Below, piece by piece: positions 20,233-29,086 of a stretch of DNA of 64,000 nt (positions are counted from its first letter, which is position 1; the number at the start of each line of letters is the position of its first letter). This stretch comes from Isochrysis galbana. Its lineage: Eukaryota; Haptophyta; Isochrysidales; Isochrysidaceae. Position numbers and translations under genes: made by a program. Where the stretch lies: contig CM030931.1 in assembly GCA_018136815.1 (NCBI GenBank), forward strand, positions 10,613,072-10,677,071. Reading direction: 5' to 3'. The notes under the pieces were generated by a model. It was not told where the DNA came from. It saw only the letters and a list, made by a program, of their open reading frames with translations, and made no database searches.

Positions 20233-21075
20233 AGGGAGGGAGGGAGGAGCGAGAGAGAGAGAGATAAAGAGAGATAGAGTAGGAGAGAAAGAGATAGAGA
20301 GAGAGAGAGGGGGGGGGGGGGGGGGGGGGGAGGGAGGGAGGGAGAGTCCGATTCCCTCCCAGCTGTGGGGGGCTTCCTTGGGATTCCGACGGGGTGCTGG
20401 CGCGCGAGGGGGGGGGGAGGGGGGAAGGGGGGGGGGGGGGGGCGGAGAAGAAAAGTGGGGGGGGAGAAGAAAAGTGGGTGGGAGGGGGGGGGGGGGGGGG
20501 GGGGGCAGGGCGACGCCTCGTCCCTTTCCTCGAGAATACTTTACTTTCTTTTTTCCTCTGTTCGTTCGCATCCCGCAGCGTCCTCGTCGCCATCGGCTCA
20601 GTGAAGACGCCGAGGAGACAAATCCGCGATTGAAAAAACAATCGGGGGGGGATCCGGTTTTAGGCCGATTTTAGGGTGTCGTTTTCGGTTCGGGGGGGGT
20701 TCGGTATTTTCATGGTGTGGTTATTTGGTTGGGGGGGGGGAAGTCGCGCGCGGAGCGCGCGAAGAAGCGCTCTAGGGCGGTTCGGGGGGGTCGAGGGGGG
20801 GAGGACGGACTGCGCGTGCGAAGAGAGAGAGAGAGAGAGGAGAGAGAAGCGGAAGAGAGAGGGTCTCGGTCTCAGGTCTCGTCAGATACAATATTGCAAG
20901 AGTACACTCCCGGCTCCCAAGGGAGCCGGTTTCTCAATGGGGGTTGTGTTCGCTAGTTGGGGGGGGTCGGCTTTCTGCTCAGCGTTCTGCTAGCTCGGAG
21001 GGGTTGGGCTCGCTGGTGAGATGGGCAATGACTATTACAGTAACAACCTTGTTTATTACGTATTCGCTTGATTTG
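19851..21075. repeat. GA/CT microsatellites, G homopolymers and a 65-bp direct duplication
   Basis: The stretch is CT-rich at 19860-19930, then (GA)n-rich at about 20110-20310. Long G runs follow at about 20309-20330, 20428-20442 and 20486-20505. The segment beginning GGGGAGGACGGACTGCGCG is present twice in direct orientation, at about 20085-20150 and 20797-20862, suggesting a local duplication across the tract. No gene is supported; long frames here are simple-repeat artefacts. Confidence 0.7.
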
Positions 21076-21078
21076 TCA

Positions 21079-21165
21079 GGTCGTTTGCCTTCATTTGGTA
21101 CCCCTCGTTTCCCAATACGCGATGCGTCGGTACAAAAAAATGTCTAGTATTTAACGTTATGTGCG
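21079..21165 (+). repeat. AGGTCGTTTG repeat, copy c1
   Basis: Begins AGGTCGTTTGCCTTCATTTG, continues GTACCCCTCGTTTCCCAATA and CGCGATGCG, and ends near TCTAGTATTT. It shares its left boundary with copies at 27290 (same orientation) and, inverted, 23485-23524, 30106-30276 and about 40840-40880. Homology to c3 fades after about 85 bp. Confidence 0.75.
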
Positions 21166-21197
21166 AAAACGCTAAGCGGACACAAAACACCATTTCA

Positions 21198-21743
21198 CTA
21201 CAGACGCCCCTTCCTCCAGACACCCGAGCATAGACACTTCGGCCTAGTTCCGTGACACAACCCTTTGTACCCAGCAAGCAGCATTTGCATGCACGCTAGT
21301 TCATCACGGTCGGTATCGAGCTGCTTCAGAAGAAAGGTAGGCATCACGTGACATGGTCCTTCGTGCTCGGCTGCTTTGTGGCACCGAGGGCGACGTGGAG
21401 CGTCATCAGATGCGACCTGAAAGATCGCTGTAGCGTCCTGCAGTTGGGACTCCCCGCAGGGGCACATCGAAGAAGTGTTGTACTCGTCGGCGAGCACAAT
21501 CGTCAACCCGCGCGACGCAAGTGCGCGCACAAACTTCTTCTTGGGGAAAGTATCCCCAAATGACCCATCTCCTACCAGCACGATAGTTCTCTTCTTCTCG
21601 TCATTCGGGATGCAGCCTTCAGCAAGGGGCTCAGCGCAGGCGCTGCGGGGCAAGAGCAGGGCGGCGCCAGGAGAGAGAGAGGGAGGCGGCGGCGGCGCCA
21701 GGAGAGAGGGAGGCGGCGGCGGCCAAGCAGCCACCCGCGTCAA
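21198..21743 (-). pseudogene. Fanzor/TnpB-like C-terminal remnant (late RuvC + zinc ribbon)
   Basis: The conserved part spans about 21198-21611. It contains VLVGDGSFG and then LTIVLADEYNTSSMCPCG. In Fanzor and TnpB proteins a (D/E)EYxTS-xxCxxCG stretch opens the zinc ribbon, and Fanzors use a glutamate here as an alternative catalytic residue. A Cys/His-rich segment follows (RCHK, EGPCH), then DTDRDELACMQMLLAG, matching the RDxxAxxN-type last RuvC motif with its catalytic Asp. The first RuvC motif and the N-terminal RNA-binding region are absent. The frame upstream runs into Pro-rich, GC-rich DNA without any ATG before the zinc ribbon, so this is a remnant and not a working nuclease. The assignment rests on motif order only and could not be checked by profile search. 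Confidence 0.55.
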
Positions 21744-21834
21744 AAAAAAAACACGCGCCCCCCCCCAAGAAAAAAATAAAGCAACCCTAAAAACAAAAGG
21801 CGCTCCCGTGTGCGTGCGAGCCTAAATTGTAACA

Positions 21835-22332
21835 ATGGGGAACGCCCCCGGGCGCGTCGATAGGAATGGCTTTGGAACGGGAAAGTACGAGGTGAACCTC
21901 CAGGACCCCAAGCAGGCATCTGCGCGGGTGGGGTGCAAAATGACTATCTTTTCCGAGCCCCACTCCAAAGGCGTGAGCTCGACCATCCACGGCCCGTCGG
22001 CCGACGACCCGCAAGCACAAGACAAGGGCCGTGAAGTCGTCGACCTGAAGGCGATCGGGTGGACGCACCCGGTGCGCTCGCTCGACGTCGAGTGCAGTGC
22101 GGACTCGGTGGAAACACCAACACAGCTGGCCCTCCGCTTCATCTTCGACAAAGTAATGCTGACCGCCTTGTTGGTCACGCTTGGGGTCGTCGCCGCGCTC
22201 GTAGCGGTGGTCGTCTTTGTCATCAGGACCGTGACCAAGCGATTATCCGCAGCGAATGCAAACTCAGGAGACTCCCTCTCCCCCCAGCGTCACGGGGGCG
22301 GCGGGGAGACGGCGAGGGAAAACACAGGCTGA
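21835..22332 (+). CDS. Single-pass membrane protein with N-myristoylation motif, possibly virus-derived
   Basis: 165 aa from an ATG preceded by an unusually A-rich stretch for this contig. The N-terminus MGNAPGR is compatible with N-myristoylation. The ectodomain-like part (residues 10-100) has only two cysteines. One strong membrane segment lies at about residues 107-128 (MLTALLVTLGVVAALVAVVV), followed by a short basic, Ser/Gly-rich tail. I recognise no family. The neighbouring fragments include one that resembles an uncharacterised giant-virus protein, and myristoylated single-pass proteins are common virion membrane components, so a viral origin is a reasonable guess but not shown. The stop overlaps the start of the LRR fragment. 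Confidence 0.45.
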   Translation: MGNAPGRVDRNGFGTGKYEVNLQDPKQASARVGCKMTIFSEPHSKGVSSTIHGPSADDPQAQDKGREVVDLKAIGWTHPVRSLDVECSADSVETPTQLALRFIFDKVMLTALLVTLGVVAALVAVVVFVIRTVTKRLSAANANSGDSLSPQRHGGGGETARENTG

Positions 22333-22720
22333 GGGTGCAGACCGGCCTCGGGGACGCCGGCGTCGAGGCCCTCGCGCCCGCCTGCCGCCCGCTCGAGCTC
22401 CTGCACGTGCGCAGGAGAACCAGATCACGAGCGCCGGCTTGCGGACCCTCGCGGACGCGCGCATGCCCCACCTCCGCTCGCTCGCCCTCGCCGAGAACCC
22501 CGCGCTCATGGGGGGGCGGGGAGGCGCCCCCTTGGCCCAGATACTCCGCACCTCCCCCGAGCTGTGGATGCTCGACATCAGCGCCACCGGCGTGCAGGAC
22601 CAAGACATGACAAAGGAGCTCATGGATGCGTTTTCTCGGCATACATCCGTCACCGCCCTCTACATGCACGACCACGCCCTCACGCCGCGCGCCCCCTTCG
22701 CCTCCTTCTCCTCCATGTAA
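22329..22720 (+). pseudogene. Leucine-rich-repeat fragment (ribonuclease-inhibitor type), frameshifted
   Basis: Reading starts as GLGDAGVEALAPACRPLELL. At about 22415 it must change frame to continue as NQITSAGLRTLADARMPHLR, then SLALAENPALMGG and LWMLDISATGVQDQDM. These are typical 28-residue RNI-like leucine-rich repeats. The frame change inside a repeat, with no splice signals, marks a broken copy. No start codon belongs to it. Confidence 0.55.
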
Positions 22721-22989
22721 GTGAACAGTTTATCGAGCACATAATCGTGCTTCAGCTTAAGCTGCGCGTGCCGATTCCGATTGGAATCCTTCACCTTGTT
22801 GATGAGCGCAAACGCCCTACACGGGAGATCTCTGTGGGGCCACCTAACTCCACTCACGACACTCACCCACCCGCTCTTCTTAGAAAGCTTGGCGATGGAG
22901 TTGTACTCTCCGCAGTCAACGGATCCGCCGCCGCTACCGAAGGCTTCCTTCAGCCGATCTGGGGTGATGGATATCTCGGATATCCTGGC
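22660..22989 (-). pseudogene. Unrecognised coding fragment, antisense to the end of the LRR fragment
   Basis: A 109-codon open stretch, closed upstream by a TAA at 22990-22992, has protein-like composition: ITPDRLKEAFGSGGGSVDCG, NSIAKLSKKSGWVSV, LPCRAFALINKVKDSNRNRH and HDYVLDKLFTYMEEKE. No ATG precedes the first part, so it is a fragment. It may come from the same source as the virus-like pieces on either side. The last 50 bp overlap the LRR fragment on the opposite strand. Confidence 0.3.
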
Positions 22990-23094
22990 TTACCCCTAGT
23001 GGTAGTCTAGCCGCTAGGCGCTAGGCGGCCGTGTCCACTACCACTACACAAGCGTCAGCTCCGAATCTACAATAATAATCTAACTGAGCATTAG

Positions 23095-23378
23095 TACCAC
23101 TACATCGGCGACCTCAAATACGTCTTCGTGGGCATCGAAGTGTTCGAATTTGAGGCCGTCGACGAGATCGTCGCATTCGTATCGCCTGTAGGAGCGAACG
23201 ACTTTCCGTATCCCTACGCCATTGATAAGACCGGTAGGCATTACCTCATGCTCGAAAAGAAGCAGGGGTACATTGACCCGTACCACAGCTTTTACGACAT
23301 CGAAAAGAAGTTCAAGCTGACACACGAGGAGTGCGGTATACATCCGATGCACTCATTGAAGACGATCCTTTCAAGACA
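23095..23378 (+). pseudogene. Fragment resembling an uncharacterised giant-virus protein
   Basis: The frame opens directly after a TAG at 23092. It reads YIGDLKYVFVGIEVFEFEAV, then DEIVAFVSPVGANDFPYPYA and IDKTGRHYLMLEKKQGYIDP. The SPVGxND-PYPYAID-x-YLMLE pattern is one I associate with conserved, uncharacterised proteins of large DNA viruses that infect protists. This is from memory of the family's style and was not checked. The coding character ends near 23378, where a different repeat begins. It has no initiator Met. Confidence 0.4.
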
Positions 23379-23484
23379 AGTGTGCATGCGGCTGCGCGGC
23401 GGCCACGTCATGCGTGACGCCCCCGCGCCTTCACGCTCCCTCGCCCTCCCACCCCTAGGATTGGGACTCCCTCGTGGTGGCCCC

Positions 23485-23524
23485 GCATCGCGTATTTGGA
23501 AATGAGGGGTACCAAATGAAGGCA
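23485..23524 (-). repeat. AGGTCGTTTG repeat, copy c2 (inverted)
   Basis: On the minus strand it reads AGGTCGTTTGCCTTCATTTG then GTACCCCTCATTTCCAAATA and CGCGATGCG, then diverges. With c1 it forms an inward-facing pair around 21079-23524. Confidence 0.7.
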
Positions 23525-23537
23525 AACGACCTCATAT

Positions 23538-24092
23538 ATGCACTTCAAACACGTCCTGCATAGGAGAATAGCCACGGCGAACCGGTTCGCTGATGATCCG
23601 ACGTGCCGCTTCTGCGGTATAGCCCCCGAAAGCTCCACCCACATAGCCACGTGCATCGCGACGGAGCCTATCTTCGAATTCATAGAAGGGCTTCTGGGGA
23701 TAAATCTTAGGCCGGGCTCTGAGACAGCCCAGCGTCTCTTTTGCTACCAGGTAGACAGACCGCATCCCTCCTCGGGATACTTAGGTATCCTGGCGTGGAG
23801 GTACATCCTCACGGACTTTTACAACATCCAATATGGCAACGCGGACGGTAGGTCCGTTAGAACAATCTTGAGAGCAATCCTTGCGAGATACCACTTATTA
23901 GTAACGGCGAAGGTCGGTTTCTTTCAAAGGTTTAAAAAACAACGCGAGAACATGGGGCTACACGCCCCGAGCAACAAACATATTCGGAAAATGATAAGCC
24001 CCCTATACACTATAGACAAGGATTTCAATCTAGGAACATCAGAGGACCTCTTGCAGGCGGCGAGAGGCCTGGACATCAGGAACATCACCTAG
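23538..24092 (+). pseudogene. LINE reverse-transcriptase C-terminal region with zinc-binding motif
   Basis: 184 codons open from an ATG directly abutting repeat copy c2. The segment HRRIATANRFADDPTCRFCG followed by ESSTHIATC is the CxxC-x(7-8)-H-x(4)-C zinc-binding region found after the reverse-transcriptase domain of non-LTR retrotransposons. The reverse-transcriptase domain itself is missing. The rest, up to LLQAARGLDIRNIT, is helical and unrecognised. The stop is followed within about 140 bp by a remnant of the LINE-like ORF1 in the same orientation. Confidence 0.6.
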
Positions 24093-24232
24093 GGTAGCCA
24101 AATCTCTTAATAGGAACCGCACTGAAAACCAATAAAGATCTCACGTTATATAAATGAGGAAAATTCGAGTCGAAACTAGATCAAGAGACGAGCCACAATC
24201 TCCCACCCCCTTCTCTCCAACTCCCGGCCGTA

Positions 24233-24390
24233 GCAGCGCGCGCGGCCTCCCTGGAACCAGCTTCTCCGCTAAAGAGGGAACTGGGGAAGGGGAAGGGGGT
24301 TGTTAGGGGTTAAGGTTGGGTAGTAGGGAAGTACTCTAGCAAGCTGCCTCACGCCGCATACGTAGCGGGAATTTTTAAGAAGATTTTTTT
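24233..24390 (+). repeat. Remnant of LINE-like ORF1 end plus its 3' flank
   Basis: The codons for RPPWNQLLR and a TAA stop, then the ACTGGGGAAGGGGAAGGGGG, GGTTGGGTAGTAGGGAAG, CACGCCGC and AAGAAGATTTTTTTT blocks, match the reverse strand of 16330-16500. It is a second, 5'-truncated copy of that element. Confidence 0.75.
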
Positions 24391-24699
24391 TTAGAATGAG
24401 GGAAAACCCATTGAGGCGGTCCGGTCGACGCCGGCCGACTCTCCGGGAAAAAGCACCGGGGGGGGGGAGGAACTCTCGTCAACAAAGGGGAACGGCCCTT
24501 ACCAGCTCGCGCCGTGAGCGATCCTCGAGAAATAAGTGGCCGCGACTCGAGTAACCTGTGCCACTCCTAGGGTACTCTCCTCGACCTTGGGTCACTCCCT
24601 TCTCTCTCCCTCCTGTCGCCAGCCGCCCCCTACCCGTTTGCTAACGCAATCAGGGCCTGTTTCTCACCGCACTCCGTCGGGGGGGGTGCAAAATCCCCC

Positions 24700-25152
24700 C
24701 TCTCCCTCTCTCCACTCTCACCCCGCGTCGTCCCTGTGGCGCGTCGCCATGCGCGCGCCCTGGCCCGCTCTCAAAGGTCCTGTGGGGGCTCCCAGAGGGC
24801 CAGCAGGGCAGCTCAGGGGGCAGTGGAGGCTGGGGCTCAGCCCCTGGCCCCCCCTGCCTCTCGCCCACGCTTGCACGCTTGCCACGCTGGTCATGGGAGC
24901 CTCCCAGAGGCCCCTGTATGCCTGGCGACCAGGGACAAGGGGGGAGTCAGCTCGAGGGCAGGCCCAATGCGGGCGTGGGAGTGCGGCTCGCGGCCCGCGC
25001 CCACTGGGGGTCTGGGCTGTCTTGTTGAGTGCCCTGCCCCTGCCAGAGGGCAGGGGCTGGGGTTGAATGTACGGGCCCACCCCGGGGGGTGTCCGCGATG
25101 GAGAGAGGGGGGCGCGAGGCCCCCATTGACCCCCACTTATAAAAGTAGGTTG
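24700..25152 (-). repeat. GC-rich dispersed repeat, subfamily A/B, copy B
   Basis: Reverse-orientation counterpart of 15119-15590. On the minus strand it starts CAACCTACTTTTATAAGTGG and shows the same GGGGGCCTCGCGCCCCCC hairpin and block order. Differences are scattered point changes and small indels. Confidence 0.75.
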
Positions 25153-25497
25153 AGCTCCGAATCTACAAATCTTTTCACAAGCTCGCTTGCCGAGCGGGCG
25201 TTCGCGTGCGGTGAAAACGTCGCCGTCCACCAATAAGCGCTCCCACCAACAGACACCACCTGGACACAGCAACACCCCTCCACATCATTTGGGAGCGGAG
25301 CGTGGCTGGATGAACCCGCTCGCGCTAGAAGTGCTCTGTTCATTTTTGCTTCCGGCGTCAGCGCGCAGCCTCATCGGCGCGCCTGAGATGCGGCGAATCA
25401 GCTCTTGCAAAATAACGAAACTTGATCCTCGCGGGTGGCGCAGTCCGTTTCTGGGAAATCGAGTACCACCCCACTTCCTCCATTTCATATCACGCTC
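25153..25497. other. Intergenic, nothing recognised
   Basis: No gene or repeat family member identified between repeat copy B and the RsmB-like stop codon. Confidence 0.4.
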
Positions 25498-27030
25498 TTA
25501 GATCTTAGGGGTTGTAGTTCGAGTCAGTCTCGTGGCGAAGAAAGAGTCACATCCGTGAAGATGTGTCCAGCTGCGCACACAGCGGCGCTCCCCTCCAAGC
25601 TCATCCGCGTCGCAGATGAAGGGTTCGAGCACTAGATTGGGCTCAATAGGTTCACACCGGAAGTCTCGGCCGGCATCCCGCGCTAAGAAGGCCGCAACCG
25701 TGCCCTCACCCTCGTCTCGTAATGGCGAGCAGGTCGAGTAGGTGAGGCTGCCGCCAGGCTTGACGCAGGCCGCCACAGCATCCAATAGAGCCCCTTGTAG
25801 CGAACATAGTTCACGCACTCGTGCCTCGGGCGATTGACGCAACTCTGGGTTTCTCCTGAGCGTGCCCAACCCGGAGCAAGGAGCATCACAAACCACGGCG
25901 TCCGCCATCGGCCCTCCATCCTCGCCTCCCTCGGCCGAGGGCGAGTGCTTTCGAAGCAGCATGAGTAGCTCCGCTGCATTCGTCCCGTCTCCTCCAACAG
26001 CTTGCACGCAATCGAGACCCAGACGTTTGGCGGACCTCAAGACAAGCTCCACCTTGGAGGGCTTGTCCAATGCAAGAAGCTTTCCTCGATTGGCCATCAG
26101 CTCCGCCAGATGCGCTGTCTTTCCACCAGGAGCGGCACACACCTCGAGCACGAGTCCACCACTCGGTGGCTGGGCAAGATGTCCAATTAATTGAGCCGCC
26201 GGATCCTGGACGGTCCAAAGGCCCTCCGCGAAGCCGGGGAGATTGCTCACGCTCCCTGCTCCTCGCACGTACAATGCGTTCGGAATTCCGGGCACACTCT
26301 CAACCTCGGCGCCTGAGGCACTCAGTGACGTTGCGACATCTTCGGCCGTTGACCGCAGCGTGTTGACTCGGATCGCCAACGGGGGCGCAATCTGATTCGC
26401 TGCAGCCCAAGCTGACACGCCGTCAATTCCAAGCTCCTTGCACAATTTGGAAAGCAGCCACTGAGGCATGCTATTGCGGATGGACATTGCATCGAGCGGC
26501 TGCAGCGTGTCCTCGGGCTGCACGAGCTGGCCAGCGTCTCGTCGCCGTACGAGATTACGGAGCACACCATTAACAAACTTGCGCACATGCGGCCGCCGCT
26601 CCAGAGACACGGCTTGATCGACTGCAGCGTGGTCCGCAGTGCGCATCTCGAGCAGCTCGTACGCGCCGATCCGCAGCGCGACCAGCGTGGCATTGTCGAC
26701 CTTATCGAGACGCGGTGCAAGTTGGACGAGCGCGTGGTCGAGTAGCCGCTCAGTCCTCAGCACGCCGTACACGAGCTGCGTTGCCAGTCCCGCATCGGGA
26801 GGCGGGAGCGCCTTGCGGAGCAGAGCGGTGTCCAGCGCTCTGCCCGCAAATGCACCGTCTCGTGCGCAGCGGAGCAGCACCTTGTGCGCGAGGAGGCGGC
26901 TTGGAGCGGCCTTTCCCCTCAGACTCCCCACCCCACCAGCGCCCTCCACCCTCTGCTCGCCGCACAGAGCCAGAAACAGGAGGGGAAGCGAGGAAGACGT
27001 CCACCGCCGTCGGGCGCACGAGGCCACCAT
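25498..27030 (-). CDS. RsmB/NSUN-type rRNA (cytosine-C5) methyltransferase, probably organelle-targeted
   Basis: Single exon, 510 aa from the ATG at 27030. An N-terminal NusB-like RNA-binding helical domain (about 45-165) is followed by the methyltransferase fold. S-adenosylmethionine binding is seen in VLEVCAAPGGKTAHLAELM (about 294-312). Motif IV is CDAPCSGLGTLRRNPE (Cys385 for product release). Motif VI is YSTCSPLRDE with the catalytic nucleophile Cys434. This arrangement is that of bacterial RsmB, which methylates C967 of 16S rRNA. The protein starts with a signal-peptide-like segment (SSSLPLLFLALCG) and then a basic, Ala/Ser/Leu-rich stretch. That is consistent with bipartite targeting to a secondary plastid, where 16S rRNA would be the substrate. 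Domain assignment is firm; localisation is inferred. Confidence 0.9.
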   Translation of the reverse strand: MVASCARRRWTSSSLPLLFLALCGEQRVEGAGGVGSLRGKAAPSRLLAHKVLLRCARDGAFAGRALDTALLRKALPPPDAGLATQLVYGVLRTERLLDHALVQLAPRLDKVDNATLVALRIGAYELLEMRTADHAAVDQAVSLERRPHVRKFVNGVLRNLVRRRDAGQLVQPEDTLQPLDAMSIRNSMPQWLLSKLCKELGIDGVSAWAAANQIAPPLAIRVNTLRSTAEDVATSLSASGAEVESVPGIPNALYVRGAGSVSNLPGFAEGLWTVQDPAAQLIGHLAQPPSGGLVLEVCAAPGGKTAHLAELMANRGKLLALDKPSKVELVLRSAKRLGLDCVQAVGGDGTNAAELLMLLRKHSPSAEGGEDGGPMADAVVCDAPCSGLGTLRRNPELRQSPEARVRELCSLQGALLDAVAACVKPGGSLTYSTCSPLRDEGEGTVAAFLARDAGRDFRCEPIEPNLVLEPFICDADELGGERRCVRSWTHLHGCDSFFATRLTRTTTPKI

Positions 27031-27289
27031 CCGACCAACCGCCAACTAATACAATACTACTCTGGAGTACTTACTACAGTATTGGTGCACCTTAGACCTT
27101 GCATGAATAGTGGTGCTGCACCATAAGACTAGCAGCCAGAATAACGGCATGCTTAACAGTATTTACCATGTCAGTAGGTAAAAAAAAAATCTGAAGATTC
27201 TGGGCTACACACCTACTAGTTATGGGACTCCCCTTCGATATCTACACCGCCCTTATCTTCCCTCCCTCCAGCCTCCAGCCCTTCTCCCC

Positions 27290-27461
27290 AGGTCGTTTGC
27301 CTTCATTTGGTACCCCTCGTTTCCAAATACGCGATGCGCCGCTCCCGGCACAAAAAATCTTCTAGTATTTGAGCAAAGGCACCCACCTCACAGTGCTCAA
27401 CCATGTCTTAAAATGGAATATCGCCTGATGATATAGTACTACTATATAGTACTCAAGCGAG
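27290..27461 (+). repeat. AGGTCGTTTG repeat, copy c3 (left arm of a 2.99-kb inverted pair)
   Basis: 172 bp beginning AGGTCGTTTGCCTTCATTTG and ending ACTCAAGCGAGT. It is about 90 percent or more identical by eye to the reverse complement of 30106-30276, the longest match within this repeat family. Confidence 0.85.
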
Positions 27462-27481
27462 TGCAATGGATCATAAGAAAG

Positions 27482-27856
27482 ATGGACGAGAACTTTGAAA
27501 ATTCATCACACCTCTCTTTCCGCCATATGCCAATTCTAAATCTGCCATGCAGGTTATGGCGGAAGCATTGGACGACATCAGTCCGCCGCCGCCGGTTGGG
27601 GTCAACGTACCTGTCCAACCCAAATAAGTTTTCGACGTACACTGTCGAATGCAAGTGCTTATTCCATTCATTAAATTTCAAGCACAGTACGAACATTAAA
27701 GACACCTTACACGCCATTTGCGAGATTGATAAATCATTCACACTGGCTTATATGAGACACACTCTCTTGAGCAACAAATTCACTGAGAAAACAATCATCA
27801 ATATGAGTCGTGATGATGACGAATTGGGATGGCCCATAGGCCATAGATACGGATAG
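27482..27856 (+). CDS. AT-rich hypothetical ORF inside the inverted pair
   Basis: 124 aa from the ATG at 27482 (nine further codons are open upstream). The coding stretch is clearly more AT-rich than its surroundings and uses codons unlike the flanking genes. The predicted product is soluble, with several His/Cys residues (CRLWRKHWTTS, YTVECKCLFHSLNFKH) and no recognisable domain. It could be a fragment captured from a virus or element, or a chance frame in AT-rich DNA. Only its length and composition support it. Confidence 0.25.
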   Translation: MDENFENSSHLSFRHMPILNLPCRLWRKHWTTSVRRRRLGSTYLSNPNKFSTYTVECKCLFHSLNFKHSTNIKDTLHAICEIDKSFTLAYMRHTLLSNKFTEKTIINMSRDDDELGWPIGHRYG

Positions 27857-28096
27857 GGCCTGAGGGCAAAGAGGAAGGGGCCAAGCCGGCGGCAGGCGCG
27901 GCTGAGGGAACGACTTCGGAGGTGCTGACGGGCTGAAGCCCGTCAGCAGAGGAAGGCGGGCAGGCGGGCTTGGGCGAGGGCGAGGACGGCGGCGAGAGCG
28001 ACATCGAGCGAGTGGCGAGAGGCGAGGGTGAGTGAGAGGAGGGCTGTGATGGCAGGGGCTGGCGAGGCGAGGCGAGGTTGTAGGGTATGAGTGTTA

Positions 28097-28237
28097 CGAG
28101 AGCGAGAGCGACGAGAGCGAGAGCGACGGATGACGACTGACGACAGGACGACGGAGAAAGACACCCAGGAAAACACTCCGACTCTTGCCCCACGACTTTT
28201 CTCACGTAACTCGACTAAGATCTAACTAACCCAAACA
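28097..28237 (+). repeat. Dispersed repeat family F, copy 1
   Basis: Shares AGCGAGAGCGACGAGAGCGA, GGATGACGACTG-CGACAGGA, ACACCCAGGAAAACAC and the terminus AACCCAAACAC with 57525-57660 in the same orientation. It directly abuts the 3' end of the chromodomain gene's recognisable coding sequence. Confidence 0.75.
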
Positions 28238-28319
28238 CTTGCAGGTACTGGTCCGAATGGCGTGATGGCACCCCTCGGCCCCGTCTCGGTCGCTTTCTGC
28301 CTTTCACGCGCCTCCTTGT

Positions 28320-28336
28320 TCTCACGCAGTTGCTTG
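28320..28336. repeat. Target-site duplication, left copy (17 bp)
   Basis: TCTCACGCAGTTGCTTG, identical to 29087-29103. The flanking bases differ on both sides. Confidence 0.85.
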
Positions 28337-29086
28337 CAACTAAGTTTATACTTGGTTCGCCCATGGGGGGGCACGAGCCCCCCCCTCTCTCCACTCCTCC
28401 CCTGCCGTGGGGGAGGAACCACCCATCCTCCTGGCATGCCTGATGGCTTGCCAGGAGGCCACTGCCCTGCTGACCCACTCTCTCCTTGACAGGCTCGCCT
28501 GATTCGCGCGTCCTGGCCCCTCGTGGCCAGCCCATCGCTCCAACCCCCCCTCCCCCCCTGTTCGACAGGCAGACAGGTGCAGAGTGGGGGCCCCTGAGGC
28601 CCAGGAGCGCCAGCGAGGGAGAGGCAGGGGAGACCAGGGCCCAGCCCAAGCCTCCTCTGCCCCCTGAGCTGGCCTCCAGGAGCCTCCAGGGGGCGCCAGA
28701 GGCAGCTGCAGGCCTGTCGCAGGCGCGCCATCGCGCGTGCCTGCAGGAGAGGGGAGAGAGAGCGCGGAGAAGGGGGTGGGCGGAGCGAGGGCTCCGCTCA
28801 CCGGAAAATATGTAAGTCCCGCACCTGTTTACAGGAGAAGTCGGGACTGAGGACGCCGCCAGCCCGGTAGGCATGGGAGGAAGGGGGGAACGGATCACCG
28901 GGGGGAGGCGCGGGCCACCGACCATATCTAAGCCCTTTTCCCCTATCCCCCTAGTAGTGCACGGGGGGAGTCGCCTGATGGCGGGGGGGAAAGGGCCGGG
29001 AGAGAGGGGGTGTAGAAAGTTTTGCTGCGTGAGTAGAAAGTAGAGGGTCCACGGCCGCGTGTGCGGTGAGACTATTAAGAAGTTAA
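28337..29086 (+). mobile_element. Non-autonomous GC-rich retroposon, subfamily C/D/E, copy C (750 bp)
   Basis: Bounded by a perfect 17-bp target-site duplication. It begins CAACTAAGTTTATACTTGGT, followed by the hairpin GGGGGGGCACGAGCCCCCCC and a conserved block through GAGGCCCAGGAGCGCCAGCG. It ends ATTAAGAAGTTAA. The first half recurs at 56747-57060 and, inverted, at 40331-40490. The long, precise target duplication fits LINE-mediated retroposition. No protein is encoded that I would defend, and there is no poly(A) tail. Confidence 0.8.

Noticed and set aside
20006-20674. Several overlapping 200-280-codon ORFs on both strands
   Set aside because: All derive from (GA)n, poly-G and related repeats, which are open in every frame.
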